In this document: piece after piece, positions 1 to 4,728 of the stretch | Layout: every line of letters starts with the position of its first letter | How positions within the stretch are numbered: the first letter of the stretch is position 1 | Source of the DNA: Pseudomonadota bacterium | Lineage (GTDB): Bacteria > Pseudomonadota > Alphaproteobacteria > Acetobacterales > Acetobacteraceae | Assembly (NCBI GenBank): GCA_021826565.1 | Contig: JAKAZJ010000158.1 | Span: forward strand, 1-5,647 | Reading direction: 5' to 3' | Length of the DNA stretch: 5,647 bases | Made by a program: the position numbers and the translations under genes | The notes under the pieces: model-generated | Database searches by the model: none | Told to the model about the DNA's origin: nothing | Seen by the model: only the letters and a program-made list of their open reading frames with translations

Positions 1-104
1 GGCTGGCGCCAGATGCTGTGCGCAGGGTCATTCGAGCGGGAAGCCTGATCCAGCGCGGCTGCCGCTCAGGAGCTGCTCGGGCACCACAACCCCTACGCTA
101 AAAG

Positions 105-118
105 CTGTCGCGCGATAG
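105..118. promoter_or_regulatory. 14-bp near-palindrome upstream of the DUF6499 gene
   Basis: The sequence CTGTCGCGCGATAG pairs with itself at six of seven positions; the exception is G107/T116. It lies about 90 bp before the ATG at 206. A dyad of this size is compatible with a dimeric regulator. In ICEMlSymR7A the equivalent gene pair is activated by the quorum-sensing regulator TraR, but this sequence does not resemble a classical tra box and no regulator can be named. Confidence 0.25.
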
Positions 119-135
119 TTGCGGGGCGGGGCTGA

Positions 136-147
136 CAAGCAGGCTTG
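136..147. promoter_or_regulatory. 12-bp dyad CAAGC-AG-GCTTG
   Basis: There are perfect 5-bp arms (136-140 and 143-147) around a 2-bp centre, about 60 bp upstream of the start at 206. It may be an operator or a chance palindrome. Its position between the 105-118 dyad and the ribosome binding site is the main reason to record it. Confidence 0.2.
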
Positions 148-205
148 CTGAACCAATCGTTCTTTCCAGGCGCGTCGGGAATTGGTGTCGCGTCGGAGGA
201 GCGAG

Positions 206-415
206 ATGCGGCCCTTTACGCGAGAGGACCTCGCCGCCCGGTATCGGTATCTGGAGACCCTGTCGCTGGACGGGCTGGTCTGGGAGTTGCAGCGACGGAG
301 CACGGCCTATGGTGCCGACTACGCCGCTGCGGCCGAGGCCGCACGCGACCAACAGCCGGAGGCCCCGCCCGCGCTCTCCAAGCGCTGGCGGTTGCGATTT
401 CCTGGAGAACCCTGA
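206..415 (+). CDS. DUF6499 protein; first half of an FseA-like frameshifted activator
   Basis: The frame encodes 69 residues. ATG206 is chosen because GGAGGA at 195-200 lies five bases upstream; the frame is also open from TTG182 but lacks such a site. Residues about 13-42 carry the DUF6499 signature, seen as YLETLSLDGLVWELQRRSTAYGADY. This small alphaproteobacterial domain is found alone or fused to DUF2285. Near the C-terminus comes RWRLRF (residues 60-65), equivalent to the conserved RWGLRF motif that joins the two domains in fused homologues. Four codons later the frame ends at TGA413. The DUF2285 frame continues in +1 across the same UUUC. In ICEMlSymR7A the equivalent pair msi172/msi171 is fused by +1 slippage of tRNA-Phe from UUU to UUC, making FseA, which activates excisionase transcription. 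The short product alone may be the default, non-activating form. The family and motif are seen directly; the FseA role is inferred. Confidence 0.82.
   Translation: MRPFTREDLAARYRYLETLSLDGLVWELQRRSTAYGADYAAAAEAARDQQPEAPPALSKRWRLRFPGEP
395..404 (+). promoter_or_regulatory. Predicted +1 programmed ribosomal frameshift site
   Basis: In the DUF6499 frame the codons are CGA (395-397), UUU (398-400) and CCU (401-403). If tRNA-Phe moves one base forward it pairs with UUC (399-401), and translation continues with CUG GAG AAC CCU, the DUF2285 frame. The junction would read RWRLRF-LENPD, which matches how naturally fused homologues join the two domains. A UUU-to-UUC +1 slip at this position is the mechanism shown for FseA of ICEMlSymR7A. 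The zero-frame stop lies only 12 bases downstream, at 413-415. I see no obvious stimulatory pseudoknot by eye. Confidence 0.75.
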
Positions 416-1010
416 CACCACTGGCGACCAGGCGATGCTGTTCTGGAATGCGGATGCCACGGCCCGCATCGTCCGGGTTGTCGTCGCCGCAGGAGCGCCG
501 GCCGACCGCGCCCTGGTCCGATTCGAGCGGGACGGCTGGGGTGCCCGCCACGTCGGCAGGCTGACGCCGGACGGCTACCACCTGATCGTCGCGCCGGACG
601 TGGGCATCCGGCATCACCTGCTGCTGCCCGGCCCCGAGCCGCCAGCTCCCGGCGCCATCCTGACGCCAGGCATCCCCTGGGATGCCTGGCACTCGGAGCG
701 CCTCGATGCGTCGCGCGCATTCTGGCACTTCGCCGCCCGACCCCGGGTGTTGCCGGCGCCGCGCAGCCCACCGCTTCGACCGCACCCACGCGGCCTGAAG
801 ATCGCCTACATGGCCTGGGCGCTCGACTTGGCCGGCGCGGGCGCCAGCGAGCGCGACATCCACCGCGCCGTCATCGGCGAGCCGCCCGGCTCCTGGGAAG
901 ACAGCGGAGCCCGGAGTCGCATCCGCTCGCTCCTCGGCACCGCGCGACGCTGGCGCGACGGGGCGGTGTTCCGGCTGCTGATGCCCCAGCGGCGCTCGTT
1001 GGCCGGGTAG
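402..1010 (+). CDS. DUF2285 domain protein; second half of an FseA-like frameshifted activator
   Basis: The frame is open from before 309 to TAG1008, but recognisable protein content begins just after the UUUC at 398-401, so 402 is given as the start of the coding part. Counted as a fusion from 206, the product is 267 residues. The N-terminal part (LFWNADATARIVRVVV, then GYHLIVAPDVG) is typical of the linker region of DUF6499-DUF2285 proteins. The C-terminal 75 residues form the DUF2285 domain: GLKIAYMAWALDLAGAGASERDIHRAV, then a basic helix with RSRIRSLLGTARRWRDG and a short tail. The nearest in-frame ATG is at 435 and has no good ribosome binding site, which favours production by frameshifting. 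By analogy with FseA the fusion would activate the excisionase gene that starts at 1175. The domain is confident; direct activation of that gene is inferred. Confidence 0.82.
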   Translation: MENPDTTGDQAMLFWNADATARIVRVVVAAGAPADRALVRFERDGWGARHVGRLTPDGYHLIVAPDVGIRHHLLLPGPEPPAPGAILTPGIPWDAWHSERLDASRAFWHFAARPRVLPAPRSPPLRPHPRGLKIAYMAWALDLAGAGASERDIHRAVIGEPPGSWEDSGARSRIRSLLGTARRWRDGAVFRLLMPQRRSLAG

Positions 1011-1062
1011 CCGGCCGCAAAAGCCGGCGCGACACCAGCGCCGTCATCTTCTGGGCTGCCCT

Positions 1063-1144
1063 GGCCGATTCCGGCCACCCCCCAGAATCGGCCCTGAGCA
1101 CGGCGCCATCGGACGCCGATCCTGCGTGCCGACGCGCGCCGATT
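1063..1144. promoter_or_regulatory. Cluster of GCCGAT half-sites upstream of the excisionase-like gene
   Basis: In the 164-bp gap before the gene at 1175, GCCGATT or its complement recurs. It is found forward at 1065-1070, reverse at 1087-1092, forward at 1115-1120 and forward at 1138-1143, with a one-mismatch reverse copy at 1107-1112. The first two sit in a perfect 8-bp inverted repeat (GGCCGATT 1063-1070, AATCGGCC 1086-1093) with a 15-bp spacer. The third pairs with the imperfect copy as ATCGG-ACG-CCGAT (1108-1120). The arrangement resembles operator sites for a regulator of the downstream gene; the DUF2285 fusion is the obvious candidate, but this is inference. Confidence 0.4.
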
Positions 1145-1174
1145 GCCGGCCGCCCGACGCCGAGGATCACCACC

Positions 1175-1441
1175 ATGCAGCCAGAGCCACTGCCCAACCT
1201 GCCGCCTCGCTATCTGCGCACGCCCGAGGCGGCCAAGTTCCTCGGTCTCTCCGGCCGGACGCTGGAGAAGCACCGCACCTTCGGCACCGGTCCCGCCTAT
1301 CGCAAGATCGGCGGCCGGGTGGTCTATCGCCTCGAAGACCTCCAGCGCTGGGCCGAAGCCGGCGCCCGGACATCGACCTCTGACCCAGGTCTTGCCACCG
1401 CCCGGGTTCCCGGACGGCCGGCCATGCTCGCTGGCCGATGA
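1175..1441 (+). CDS. Small helix-turn-helix protein, excisionase/RdfS-like
   Basis: The product has 88 residues. ATG1175 has GAGGA at 1162-1166 eight bases upstream. Residues 13-35 form the helix-turn-helix (YLRTPEAAKFLGLSGRTLEKH), and residues about 42-59 form the wing (YRKIGGRVVYRLEDLQRW), the layout of AlpA/Xis-type winged-helix proteins. The STSDP sequence after the wing is typical of homologues in ICEs of this type. In ICEMlSymR7A a protein of this class, RdfS, is the recombination directionality factor: it binds the attachment region and makes the integrase excise the element, and its gene is switched on by FseA. Here the gene lies directly downstream of an FseA-like gene and overlaps repA by ATGA (1438-1441), so excision and replication functions would be translated together. 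It could instead be only a local transcription factor; no attachment site or integrase is in the window to decide. Confidence 0.8.
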   Translation: MQPEPLPNLPPRYLRTPEAAKFLGLSGRTLEKHRTFGTGPAYRKIGGRVVYRLEDLQRWAEAGARTSTSDPGLATARVPGRPAMLAGR

Positions 1442-2289
1442 CGGCGGAGCAGCCCTTGCCGGCGATCCTCGAACACGCCCGCCCGCGCGCACCCGTCGAT
1501 CTCATGAACTGGCCATGGTTCAGCCTGGCCAAGACGCCGCGGGCGACGCCGATCCGCTATCAGGGGCGACGACATTCAATGTTGGTCGCGCCGGCAGCGC
1601 CGGGCGCCGCCGCCATCGCCACCATCTGGGACGCCGACATCCTGTTCTGGGCCACCTCCCAGTTGATCCAGGCGCAGGACGAGAAGCTCCGCGTTGCGCC
1701 CACGCTGATCGCGCCGGCGCGGCGGATTCTGCGCTTCCTGGGGCGCGACACTGGGCACAGCCAGTACGAACGGCTCGCCGCGGCGCTCGAGCGCCTAGCG
1801 GCGAGCGAGGTGACCACCACCGTCGGCACCCTGTCTGACCGCCCGGTGCGGTTCCATTGGATCGAAGCCTGGCAGCAAACCGAGGACGGGATCCTGCTCA
1901 CCCTGCCAGAGTGGCTGCTGGACGCCGTTCGCCGGCGACGAGTGCTCGCCATCGATCCCGCCTATTTCACGCTCACCGGCGGCGTTCAACGCTGGCTCTG
2001 GCTGCTTGCGCGCAAACATGCCGGGCAACAATCCACAGGCTGGCGAATTTCATTCGACGCGTTGCATGCGCGTTCCGGTAGCGCAACACGGCACTGTCAC
2101 TTCGTCGCGGCTCTGCGGAGGATTGCGCGGTCCAAGCAGCTCCTGACGTATCGAGTTGAACCCATCCAGCACTGCGGAAATGAAGGGCTCAGCATCGGTC
2201 GATGGGCCGTGCCCGTCCACAGTGCCGCGTTGGTGCCTGGGGATAAGCCGGGTTTTGATCCACAGTTACGGAATCGCATCTGTGAGTGA
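1438..2289 (+). CDS. repA: Replication initiator protein A (RPA family)
   Basis: The product has 283 residues. ATG1438 overlaps the preceding stop as ATGA, so translation is probably coupled. The N-terminal NWPWFSLAK (residues 24-32), the central ADILFWATSQL and LPEWLLDAVRRRRVLAIDPA, and the segment YFTLTGGVQRWLWLLARKHAG followed by a second winged-helix-like part match the RPA initiator family of alphaproteobacterial plasmids and ICEs. Proteins of this class bind repeated sites near their gene and open the DNA for replication. Three 22-bp direct repeats begin six bases after its stop, which fits. The length is usual for the family and no frameshift is seen. Base composition becomes less GC-rich towards the 3' end and remains so into the presumed origin. 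In an ICE the likely role is replication of the excised circle, improving its persistence during transfer; this is inferred from family and context. Confidence 0.88.
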   Translation: MTAEQPLPAILEHARPRAPVDLMNWPWFSLAKTPRATPIRYQGRRHSMLVAPAAPGAAAIATIWDADILFWATSQLIQAQDEKLRVAPTLIAPARRILRFLGRDTGHSQYERLAAALERLAASEVTTTVGTLSDRPVRFHWIEAWQQTEDGILLTLPEWLLDAVRRRRVLAIDPAYFTLTGGVQRWLWLLARKHAGQQSTGWRISFDALHARSGSATRHCHFVAALRRIARSKQLLTYRVEPIQHCGNEGLSIGRWAVPVHSAALVPGDKPGFDPQLRNRICE

Positions 2290-2294
2290 GCGCA

Positions 2295-2360
2295 GCCTAT
2301 CACTTGAACGGACACGGCCTATCACTCGAAAAAGCGCGGCCTATCACTTCACGCATGTTC
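2295..2360 (+). repeat. Three 22-bp iterons downstream of repA
   Basis: The 10-mer GCCTATCACT begins at 2295, 2317 and 2339, giving an exact period of 22 bp. It is followed by TGA, CGA and TCA. The remaining nine bases of each unit differ, so the conserved part is about 11-13 bp on one face of two helical turns. Initiator-binding iterons typically have this size and spacing and lie beside their initiator gene. The first unit starts six bases after the repA stop. They are likely the RepA-binding sites of the origin, possibly also used for control of copy number. Confidence 0.75.
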
Positions 2361-2413
2361 GGATTACCTCTTTTGAATCAGATAGATACGAGCCATTCGC
2401 GGCGCCCTACTTA

Positions 2414-2437
2414 AGTACTGATTCTAGTACTGAATCT
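2414..2437 (+). repeat. Tandem 12-bp repeat in the A+T-rich part of the presumed origin
   Basis: AGTACTGATTCT (2414-2425) is followed directly by AGTACTGAATCT (2426-2437), with a single difference. The units contain AGTACT, which is itself a palindrome, so each is also a small dyad. The pair lies about 54 bp after the last iteron and 228 bp before the DUF2840 start. Candidates are an operator for the downstream transfer genes, or part of the DNA-unwinding region of the origin. Confidence 0.5.
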
Positions 2438-2592
2438 TCCCTTGTATTTGCTGCGTGTTCTCACCCCAAAAACCACGCCCGTCGTCGCCTTCGCGCACGC
2501 CGACGATCGACGTGTCTCCCCCCGACCGACCGTCGTGTCGGACGCCAGAAGGAAGGCGCATTGAGAGAGGGATGGCTCCACGGTTCGTGCGT

Positions 2593-2612
2593 CCTTCCCA
2601 CCCTCGGGAAGG
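2593..2612 (+). other. 7-bp stem-loop in the leader of the DUF2840 gene
   Basis: CCTTCCC (2593-2599) and GGGAAGG (2606-2612) form a perfect stem around a 6-base loop. No T-run follows, so it is not a standard intrinsic terminator. It lies 53 bp before the GTG at 2665 and might affect the 5' leader of the transfer-gene transcript, or have no role. Confidence 0.3.
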
Positions 2613-2664
2613 GCGCGGAACGGATGTCGGGAGGACCACACCGACATGGCCTGGGAGGCGAGCG

Positions 2665-3141
2665 GTGATCGCGCAAGAGCCTCTGACCAGCGTCAGGCTG
2701 GTGTTCTATCGGGATCGGGTCGAACACTGGCTGCGCTTCGGCCGTGATGCCGGTGAGCGCATTCTCGATCGCCGCCGGCGCCTGGTCTTCTTCGCCCCCG
2801 GCGCGGTCTTCGCCTTCATCCGCTGGCAGGCGAACCGCTCCGGGACCGTCCTGTCGCGCGTCGATATCCTGCGCGCCTGCGGGGCGGGCGAACCCTGCGC
2901 GACGGTGCCCGGTGTGCGCCCGGGCGGCGAGATCCTGCTGCGGCTGGCAGGTTGGGCGCAGGTGCAGCGTGTGCTCGCGCTGATTGATGCCGTCGAGCAG
3001 GGCGGCGTTGAGGCGGCGGATGTCGCGCCGACCTACTGGCAGCACGTCCACAACCGCCTGCTCTGCGGCGAGCAGCCGCGGCCCTACGACCCCGATCAGC
3101 ATCGCGCCTGGCTGCTGCGGCGCTCGGTCTTGGTGCCATGA
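2665..3141 (+). CDS. DUF2840 domain protein of the ICE transfer cluster
   Basis: The product has 158 residues. GTG2665 is preferred because GGGAGG (2653-2658) lies six bases upstream and because family similarity begins right after it. The frame is open back to 2455, but that part has unrelated, arginine/proline-rich content. Family features in order are VEHWLRFGR (about residues 18-26), ERILDRRRRLVFFAPG, AVFAFIRWQAN, a central VRPGGEILLRLAGW, then THE segment YWQHVHNRLL and the basic C-terminus HRAWLLRRS. There is no signal peptide or membrane segment, so it is probably cytoplasmic. Its biochemical function is unknown. DUF2840 genes are consistently found next to traF in ICEs of this type, and here the stop overlaps the traF start (ATGA, 3138-3141), implying joint translation. 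Confidence 0.85.
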   Translation: MIAQEPLTSVRLVFYRDRVEHWLRFGRDAGERILDRRRRLVFFAPGAVFAFIRWQANRSGTVLSRVDILRACGAGEPCATVPGVRPGGEILLRLAGWAQVQRVLALIDAVEQGGVEAADVAPTYWQHVHNRLLCGEQPRPYDPDQHRAWLLRRSVLVP

Positions 3142-3677
3142 CGGACCGATCGCGGCGACGGCACGCCGTGCTCCTCGCCATGCTCGCGGGCCTGCTCTTG
3201 CTCGCCGCCTCCGCGGTGCAGGCACGGCCGTTGGTGGTCTGGAACGCCACGGCCAGCACGCCGGTCGGCCTGTGGCGCGTGCTGCCAGCCGCAAGCCGGA
3301 AGCACCTCCGCGTCGGCGATTACGTGCTGTTCTGGCCCGACCGGCGCAGCGCCCGGATGTTCGCCCGACGCGGCTATCTGCCGCGCGGCGTGCCGCTGCT
3401 GAAGCGTGTCGCCGCCGTTGTCGGACAGACTGTCTGCGAGCGCGACCGCGAGGTTTCGATCGATGGCCGCGCCGTCGCCCGCGCCCTGCCCATGGACGGG
3501 CGCGGACGCAGCCTGGCCGCATGGAGCGGCTGCGGCAAGCTCCCGAACGGCGAGATTTTCGTGCTGATCCCGAGCGTGCCGACCTCGCTCGACGGGCGGT
3601 ATTTCGGGCCGACGCCGATCCGCGCCGTCATCGGCCGCGTCACGCCGCTCTGGCTTCCCGGCGGGCGGACGCGATGA
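3138..3677 (+). CDS. traF: TraF-type S26 signal peptidase, conjugal transfer
   Basis: The product has 179 residues, starting at ATG3138, which overlaps the DUF2840 stop. Residues 4-9 are basic, and residues 10-29 form a hydrophobic segment that would anchor the protein in, or send it across, the inner membrane. The S26 active site is visible: serine 40 in NATASTPVGLW (the S-x-P-x-G box) and lysine 89 in PLLKRVAAVVGQ, the Ser-Lys pair of this family. The C-terminal SLDGRYFGP corresponds to the conserved D-S-R-Y-F-G-P box, with Gly where Ser is usual. TraF of the IncP type removes a peptide from prepilin and joins its ends to give a cyclic pilin; the same job in the mating pilus is likely here. 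The stop overlaps a small ORF start at 3674 (ATGA), so translation may run on without a break. Confidence 0.92.
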   Translation: MTDRSRRRHAVLLAMLAGLLLLAASAVQARPLVVWNATASTPVGLWRVLPAASRKHLRVGDYVLFWPDRRSARMFARRGYLPRGVPLLKRVAAVVGQTVCERDREVSIDGRAVARALPMDGRGRSLAAWSGCGKLPNGEIFVLIPSVPTSLDGRYFGPTPIRAVIGRVTPLWLPGGRTR

Positions 3678-3907
3678 CCACACTGCGCTCCCTCCCGGCC
3701 ATCCTGCTGTTCGGCCCAGGGACGGCCATCCTGCCGTCCCGGCCGGTTTCCGCACCGCCGGCGCGCGCAGCGCAGGTCAAGGGCGGCGCAGCCGGCGTGC
3801 CTTGGCGCGCTTTACCCTTGACCGGAGCGAGCACGCTGGCAGCGCTTCGCCTGTCGGCAGCGTGGCAGAGGTTCGCCTCATGGAGGGGTTCACGATGGAC
3901 CTGCTGA
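3674..3907 (+). CDS. Small ORF between traF and the lytic transglycosylase; unknown
   Basis: A 77-residue frame starts with the ATGA overlap of the traF stop, the same coupling used at the two preceding gene junctions in the window. The first 35 residues (MTTLRSLPAILLFGPG onwards, ending in PPARAAQ) look like a weak secretion signal and have strongly GC-rich third codon positions up to about 3780. The rest has no recognisable family. The frame ends 13 bases inside the transglycosylase gene, in another frame. It may be a real translationally coupled leader peptide, or the original N-terminus of the transglycosylase cut off by a frame change, with the enzyme now starting at 3895. No function is claimed. 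Confidence 0.35.
   Translation: MTTLRSLPAILLFGPGTAILPSRPVSAPPARAAQVKGGAAGVPWRALPLTGASTLAALRLSAAWQRFASWRGSRWTC
3775..3823. repeat. 9-bp perfect inverted repeat between traF and the transglycosylase
   Basis: GGTCAAGGG (3775-3783) and CCCTTGACC (3815-3823) are exact complements separated by 31 bp rich in G and C. An imperfect direct repeat of 15 bp lies just downstream (3838-3852 and 3864-3878, three differences, 26-bp period). The structure falls in the low-content part of the small ORF at 3674-3907. It may be an RNA hairpin that slows or separates translation of the transglycosylase, or a protein-binding site. Confidence 0.45.
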
Positions 3908-4728
3908 CCCTGGTCGCGACCTGCGGTCTCGCGGCCCGCGCGGCGCTGTTCGTGCCGCTTGGAAGCGCGCCGGCGTGCGCGAGTGCGACGCCCGTGTCGC
4001 GCGGCGACGGACACGATGCAGTCGCGGTCTGGCAGCCCGACATCGCCGCGGCGGCACGCCGCTTCGACGTTCCTGAAGCGTGGATCGCCGCTGTGATGCG
4101 CGCGGAGAGCGGTGGCCAGGCGACCATGGTCGGCGAGCCAATCCGCTCACCAGCAGGCGCGATCGGCCTGATGCAGGTGATGCCGCACACCTACGCCGCG
4201 CTGCGTGCCCGCTATGGGTTGGGCGCCGATCCGTATGCGCCACGCGACAACATCCTCGCCGGCGCGGCGTATCTGCGCGAGCTGCTGGACCGCTACGGCG
4301 TGCCCTGGTTCCTCGCTGCCTACAACGCCGGGCCCGCGCGGCTCGATGCGTTCCTGCACAGCGGCCGCGCGCTGCCGGCCGAGACGCAGCGCTATCTCGC
4401 GGCACTGGCGCCGCAGATCGGCGGCACGTCGGGCGCGTTGCAGGCGGCAGTCGGGACGACAGTATCCAGCAGGAACTCTGCTCCGGAGCCGCCGGTCCCG
4501 GGCCCGAGCAACGCCATCAGCACCGGCCTCTTCGCGACCGTTATCGTGCATCCCGAGGCGCCCTCAGCGCGCGCGGAGCTGCCGATCGTGAGACCGAGCC
4601 AGGCGCCGATGTCTGCACCGACGGAGGTGACGGGCAGTCCGGCTGCGGTCGGGCTTGAGTCGCGATCCGCCTCCGAATCTGCCCTCGATGTGCGCGGAAA
4701 TGGTGCGCTGTTCGTCGCCCTCCAATGA
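3895..4728 (+). CDS. Secreted lytic transglycosylase (SLT/VirB1-like) of the conjugation system
   Basis: The product has 277 residues. ATG3895 is chosen because GGAGGGG (3882-3888) lies six bases upstream; the frame is open from TTG3802 but that part lacks a comparable site. Residues 3-29 form a hydrophobic segment ending in ACA before Ser30, a plausible signal cleavage site, although unusually there is no basic residue ahead of it. The SLT domain covers about 46-180: the catalytic glutamate is E71 in AVMRAESGG, followed by GAIGLMQVMP (88-97), DPYAPRDNILAGAAYLREL and LAAYNAGP (140-147). The last hundred residues are rich in Pro, Ser and Ala and end in ALFVALQ. The enzyme cuts peptidoglycan between MurNAc and GlcNAc to make room for the mating channel. 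The equivalent gene lies between traF and the relaxase in related ICEs, as here. Confidence 0.92.
   Translation: MDLLTLVATCGLAARAALFVPLGSAPACASATPVSRGDGHDAVAVWQPDIAAAARRFDVPEAWIAAVMRAESGGQATMVGEPIRSPAGAIGLMQVMPHTYAALRARYGLGADPYAPRDNILAGAAYLRELLDRYGVPWFLAAYNAGPARLDAFLHSGRALPAETQRYLAALAPQIGGTSGALQAAVGTTVSSRNSAPEPPVPGPSNAISTGLFATVIVHPEAPSARAELPIVRPSQAPMSAPTEVTGSPAAVGLESRSASESALDVRGNGALFVALQ

Larger units (their letters stand above)
1..205. other. Upstream region without a convincing gene
   Basis: No reading frame here has both a plausible start with a ribosome binding site and recognisable protein content. Frame +1 has a stop at 46-48 and then reads a short QELLGHHNPY-like string from 67, ending at the stop at 130-135. 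This faintly resembles a tyrosine-recombinase motif but is too short to call. The stretch contains two dyads, at 105-118 and 136-147, that could be control sites for the gene starting at 206. I see no convincing -35/-10 pair. Confidence 0.5.
2290..2664. other. Gap between repA and the DUF2840 gene: presumed replication origin
   Basis: These 375 bp hold no recognisable gene. Frame +1 upstream of 2665 is open from 2455, but its translation is low in family-like content and lacks a good start. By position the gap holds three iterons (2295-2360), an A+T-rich part (67 of the 120 bases at 2341-2460 are A or T, against roughly a third in the flanking genes), a tandem 12-bp duplication (2414-2437) and a 7-bp hairpin (2593-2612). 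A parA gene normally sits between repA and the DUF2840 gene in related elements; no ParA P-loop or other remnant is visible in any forward frame. Confidence 0.6.

Noticed and set aside
61..135. Frame +1 peptide containing QELLGHHNPY, resembling the second conserved box of tyrosine recombinases
   Set aside because: A stop at 46-48 lies just upstream, the following residues do not contain the catalytic tyrosine context, and only about ten residues match. This could be chance or a decayed remnant.
216..863. Long reverse-strand open frame (215 codons) opposite the DUF2285 gene
   Set aside because: Composition is an antisense echo of GC-rich coding sequence; no recognisable family and no ribosome binding site.
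206..1010. Simple sequencing error or random frameshift mutation splitting one gene
   Set aside because: Not excluded, but less likely: the break falls exactly at UUUC in the conserved linker motif where programmed +1 shifting is known in this family.
2593..2612. Intrinsic terminator after repA
   Set aside because: The stem is perfect but short and no T-run follows on either strand.
2455..2664. N-terminal extension of the DUF2840 protein up to 2455
   Set aside because: The extension has no similarity to the family and no good start; GTG2665 has a well-placed ribosome binding site.
2156..2668. Forward open frame across the end of repA and the origin-like gap
   Set aside because: Overlaps repA in another frame, covers the iterons, and has no family-like content.
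2461..3522. Reverse-strand open frame of 353 codons across the DUF2840 and traF genes
   Set aside because: Extremely arginine/alanine-rich shadow of two well-supported forward genes.
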